In this document: one piece after another, positions 61,327 through 64,000 of the stretch
Numbering within the stretch: position 1 is the first letter of the stretch
How the letters are laid out: each line of letters starts with the position of its first letter
From: Roseibium sp. Sym1
Lineage (GTDB): Bacteria > Pseudomonadota > Alphaproteobacteria > Rhizobiales > Stappiaceae
DNA: 64,000 bases
Assembly: GCF_027359675.1 (NCBI RefSeq)
Contig: NZ_CP114789.1
Coordinates: 1 to 64,000 of the forward strand
Direction: 5' to 3'
Position numbers and translations under genes: made by a program
The notes under the pieces: generated by a model
What the model saw: the letters and a program-made list of their open reading frames with translations, nothing else
Database searches by the model: none
Told to the model about the DNA's origin: nothing

Positions 61327-62484
61327 ATGATGAATTTCAACTTCCTCTGCACCCCCCGGATCGTCTGCCAGAGCGGCGGCCTCGCCCAGATTGGCACCCT
61401 GACGAAGGGTCTGTCGGTTGCCCGTGCCTTCGTGATCACCGACCCGGGGATCGTCGCTTGCGGCTTTGCCGCCGAAGCGGTCGCGGCCCTCAACGCCGCA
61501 GGCATCGCCGCCGAGATCTTCGACAAGGTGCAGGCCGACCCGCCCATCGCCGTCGTCGAGGCGGCGGTCGAGGCTGCCTGCGCGTTTGGTGCCGATGGAG
61601 TGATCGGCCTCGGTGGCGGCAGTTCGCTCGACACCGCAAAGGTCGTAGCCGTCGCTGTGGCCAGCGGCCAGCCGATTGCCGACATGATCGGCGTTGACCG
61701 CGTGACTGGAAGGCGTCTGCCGCTGATCCAGGTGCCGACCACGGCTGGAACCGGGTCGGAAGTTACCTGGGTATCGGTGTTGACCTCGGAGAGCCACGAG
61801 AAGAAGGCGGTTTATGCTCCGCAGCTTCTGCCCGACATCGCCCTTCTGGATGCCAAGCTCACGCTCGGGATGCCGCGTTCCATCACGGCAGCCACCGCGC
61901 TTGATGCGATGGTCCATGCCATCGAGGCCGCGACCAGCCGCACCCGCAAGAACCCGATTTCGGATGGGCTGGCCGACAAGGCGCTGGTCCTTCTGGGCCA
62001 GAACCTGCCTCGCGTGCTGGATACCCCCACCGACCTTGCGGCGCGAGAGGCGATGCTCCTGGGCGCGACGCTTGCGGGCATGGCCTTCATCAACGCCAGC
62101 GTCGGCGCGATCCACGCGCTGTCCTATCCGCTTGGCACCGGCTTTCACGTCCCCCACGGGCATGCCAACGCGCTGGTGGCAGGCCCCGTCCTGCGCTTCA
62201 ACCTGCCCGTCGCCGAGGTGGAATACGCCCGCCTGTCGCGTCTCCTTCTGCCCACCCGCCATTTCAACTCCGACGCGGCGGCCGCCCTTGCCCTGATCGA
62301 CGAGATGGAGCGGATGCTGAAAGCCAGCGGCCTCAAGTCCCGCCTGTCCGAGGTTGGTGTAACCGAGGCCGCCATTCCCGGCATGGCAAACGAGGTCGTG
62401 ACAGGCATCAGCCGTCTGCTGGACACCAACCCGCGCGACATGTCCGCCGACGACGTGGCAGCCCTCTACCGCGAGGTGCTGTGA
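61327..62484 (+). CDS. iron-containing alcohol dehydrogenase, candidate 6-hydroxyhexanoate dehydrogenase
   Basis: A 385-aa Fe-ADH: NAD loop GVIGLGGGSSLDTAKVVAVA, VPTTAGTGSEVTWVSVLTSE, metal residues in ATALDAMVHAIEAATSR and AIHALSYPLGTGFHVPHGHA. Such enzymes oxidise omega-hydroxy acids or primary alcohols. In a cyclic-ketone pathway it would turn 6-hydroxyhexanoate into 6-oxohexanoate (the ChnD step). Fifteen bases after the acyl-CoA dehydrogenase. Confidence 0.92.
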   Translation: MMNFNFLCTPRIVCQSGGLAQIGTLTKGLSVARAFVITDPGIVACGFAAEAVAALNAAGIAAEIFDKVQADPPIAVVEAAVEAACAFGADGVIGLGGGSSLDTAKVVAVAVASGQPIADMIGVDRVTGRRLPLIQVPTTAGTGSEVTWVSVLTSESHEKKAVYAPQLLPDIALLDAKLTLGMPRSITAATALDAMVHAIEAATSRTRKNPISDGLADKALVLLGQNLPRVLDTPTDLAAREAMLLGATLAGMAFINASVGAIHALSYPLGTGFHVPHGHANALVAGPVLRFNLPVAEVEYARLSRLLLPTRHFNSDAAAALALIDEMERMLKASGLKSRLSEVGVTEAAIPGMANEVVTGISRLLDTNPRDMSADDVAALYREVL

Positions 62485-63686
62485 TGCCCGGCGCGCTTGA
62501 CGGCATCCGCGTCCTCGACCTCAGCCGGGTGCTGGGCGGCCCCTATTGCACCCAGACGCTGGCCGACCATGGCGCCGAGATCATCAAGGTCGAACCCCCG
62601 CAAGGTGACGAGACGCGCGGCTGGGGTCCGCCTTTCAAGGACGGGCTTTCAGCCTATTTCTCCGGCGCCAATCGCAACAAGCGATCCATCGCCATCGACA
62701 TCGGCAAGCCCGAAGGGCGCAACGTGATCCTGCGCCTGCTGGAAGGCGCCGACGTTCTGGTCCACAACTTCAAGTCCGGTGCCCTGGAAAAATGGGGCCT
62801 CGGCTATGATGCGGTGCTCAAGGACCGTTTTCCCCGCCTCATCCTCTGCCACGTCACCGGCTTTGGCGCCGACGGTCCCTTGGGCGGCTTTCCCGGCTAT
62901 GATGCCGTGGTGCAGGCGATGACCGGCCTGATGAGCATCAACGGCAACCCGGCGAACGGCCCGACGCGGATGGGCACGCCCATCGTGGATATCGGCACCG
63001 GGCTCATCGCCTGCAATGCGGTTCTGGCGGCCATCATCGAACGGTACCGCTCCGGGCTGGGCCAAGCCATCGAAGTGCCGCTTTACGACTGCGCCATCAG
63101 CATGATGCACCCGCAGGCCGCCAACAGCCTCATGTCGGGCAAGGTCCCGGTTGCCACCGGCAACGGACATCCCAACATCGTGCCCTACGACATGTTCGAA
63201 ACCCGTACCGGCAAACTCTATCTCGCGGTCGGCAACAATGGCCAATTCGCCAAGCTCTGCGAGGTGCTCGGCCTGTCCGACGTGCCGCGCGACCCCCGCT
63301 TTGCCGACAACGCGGCCCGGCTGGCCCACCGCGCCGAGATCACGAAAATCCTGTCCGCGCGCCTTGCGGAAAGCGACGCCCAGGCGCTTGAACCCGTGCT
63401 CTTGCGCGCCGGTGTCCCGGCAGGCGTGGTGCGCAACGTGAACGAGGCGCTCGACCACCCGCACACACGGCATCGTGGAATGGTGGTGTCAGTGGGCAGC
63501 TACAAGGGCACGGGCGTTCCAGCACGTCTGTCGCGGACCCCAGGAGCAGTTCGCGCCGCCCCGCCACGGTTCGCGCAGCATAGCCGCGCCCTGCTGAAGG
63601 AGGCGGGTTTTTCGGAACGGCAGATCGACGATCTGACTCGGTCGGGCGTCGTTCTGGAAGAACAGACGGACACCGTTCAGACATGA
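62484..63686 (+). CDS. CaiB/BaiF family (class III) CoA-transferase
   Basis: A 400-aa class III CoA-transferase: GIRVLDLSRVLGGPYCTQTL, EIIKVEPPQGDETRGWGPP, and the catalytic Asp in TPIVDIGTGLIACNAVLAA. It would attach CoA to the dicarboxylate (adipate) using succinyl-CoA or another donor, opening the beta-oxidation part. The ATG at 62484 overlaps the preceding stop (TGATG); a GTG one codon earlier is equally possible. Donor and acceptor are inferred. Confidence 0.93.
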   Translation: MPGALDGIRVLDLSRVLGGPYCTQTLADHGAEIIKVEPPQGDETRGWGPPFKDGLSAYFSGANRNKRSIAIDIGKPEGRNVILRLLEGADVLVHNFKSGALEKWGLGYDAVLKDRFPRLILCHVTGFGADGPLGGFPGYDAVVQAMTGLMSINGNPANGPTRMGTPIVDIGTGLIACNAVLAAIIERYRSGLGQAIEVPLYDCAISMMHPQAANSLMSGKVPVATGNGHPNIVPYDMFETRTGKLYLAVGNNGQFAKLCEVLGLSDVPRDPRFADNAARLAHRAEITKILSARLAESDAQALEPVLLRAGVPAGVVRNVNEALDHPHTRHRGMVVSVGSYKGTGVPARLSRTPGAVRAAPPRFAQHSRALLKEAGFSERQIDDLTRSGVVLEEQTDTVQT

Positions 63687-63739
63687 CACGAAAAGCCGGG
63701 CCGCCAACTCGGCCCGACCGCCAATAGAGGGGGAGCCAG

Positions 63740-64000
63740 ATGCAGAAAGCACTCGTGACGCCAGACCGGATCCCCGAGTGGATTCCCGGCACCATCACGA
63801 TGGACAGTTCCGGTCGGGACTGGAAGGGCATCACGATGAAAGGCTACCACTACGATCGCCAGGACGCCGCCATCCCCGCGATGCGCGATTACATGATCGT
63901 AGCCTACGACGGAAATCCGACCACCATGCGCCGAACAAGTGGCGGATCATGGCAAAGCGCGCCCGTTGGCAGGGGCAGGATCTCGCTTTTGACACGGGCA
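63740..64000 (+). CDS. AraC-family regulator, N-terminal part (cut by window end)
   Basis: The frame starts MQKALVTPDRIPEWIPGTIT after GAGGGGGAG and remains open to base 64000. It contains MKGYHYDRQDAAIPAMRDYM and MRRTSGGSWQSAPVGRGRIS, the N-terminal ligand-sensing style of AraC-type regulators (R-x-x-G-x-W followed by G-x-x-S-L-L). In Acinetobacter the cyclohexanone genes are controlled by the AraC-type ChnR, so a similar role is plausible; the helix-turn-helix end is outside the window. Confidence 0.7.
   Translation, partial: MQKALVTPDRIPEWIPGTITMDSSGRDWKGITMKGYHYDRQDAAIPAMRDYMIVAYDGNPTTMRRTSGGSWQSAPVGRGRISLLTRA

Overview
The window looks like part of a large repABC-type plasmid (or a plasmid-derived replicon) from an alphaproteobacterium, most likely Rhizobiales (Agrobacterium/Rhizobium/Brucella-Ochrobactrum relatives). 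The reasons are a complete repABC replication and partition cassette, Ti-type conjugation genes (traCDG facing traAFBH), a Ros/MucR regulator, Phd- and PemK-type toxin-antitoxin genes, and several IS elements. Assignment to a genus is inference.

Layout. 1-7.2 kb is plasmid accessory DNA: a junction of truncated trbB and parB-like pieces, a toxin-antitoxin pair, mucR, an IS110-family element and small plasmid genes with a DNA methyltransferase-like protein. 7.5-13.5 kb holds thiC under a TPP riboswitch next to repABC; two identical 16-bp parS-like palindromes (one inside repB) and a well-formed antisense ctRNA locus are visible. 13.5-17.7 kb has a Phd/VapC pair, a VbhA/Fic-BID toxin pair and small orphan genes. 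17.8-28.2 kb is the DNA-processing half of a Ti-like conjugation system, with a good oriT candidate just upstream of traA. The trb mating-pair genes are not here apart from a trbB fragment at base 1.

28.5-36.5 kb is a putative defence island: a split restriction-modification-like pair (PD-(D/E)XK-like nuclease plus a 950-aa Eco57I-like methylase), and a tightly coupled four-gene operon (radical SAM, DnaQ-like exonuclease, P-loop kinase-like protein, HD phosphohydrolase) that I cannot match to any named system. 36.6-41.1 kb is an IS region: an rve transposase element whose tandem end repeats appear to enclose two passenger genes, followed by a complete IS30 element. 41.2-47.6 kb is a sugar or polyol uptake and catabolism operon (ABC importer, RpiR regulator, ribokinase-like kinase, TIM-barrel isomerase).

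47.7-64 kb is a very GC-rich catabolic island entering through a decayed FMN reductase gene. Its genes spell out a route from a cyclic alcohol or ketone to central metabolism: short-chain dehydrogenase, cyclohexanone-monooxygenase-like Baeyer-Villiger enzyme, lactone hydrolase, Fe-alcohol dehydrogenase, aldehyde dehydrogenase, CoA-transferase, acyl-CoA dehydrogenase with EtfAB, a FadB-like hydratase/dehydrogenase and a 3-oxoadipyl-CoA-type thiolase. An IclR regulator with a palindromic operator sits between the two divergent arms, and an AraC-type regulator runs off the right edge. Together they would convert cyclohexanol/cyclohexanone (or a close analogue) through adipate to succinyl-CoA and acetyl-CoA.
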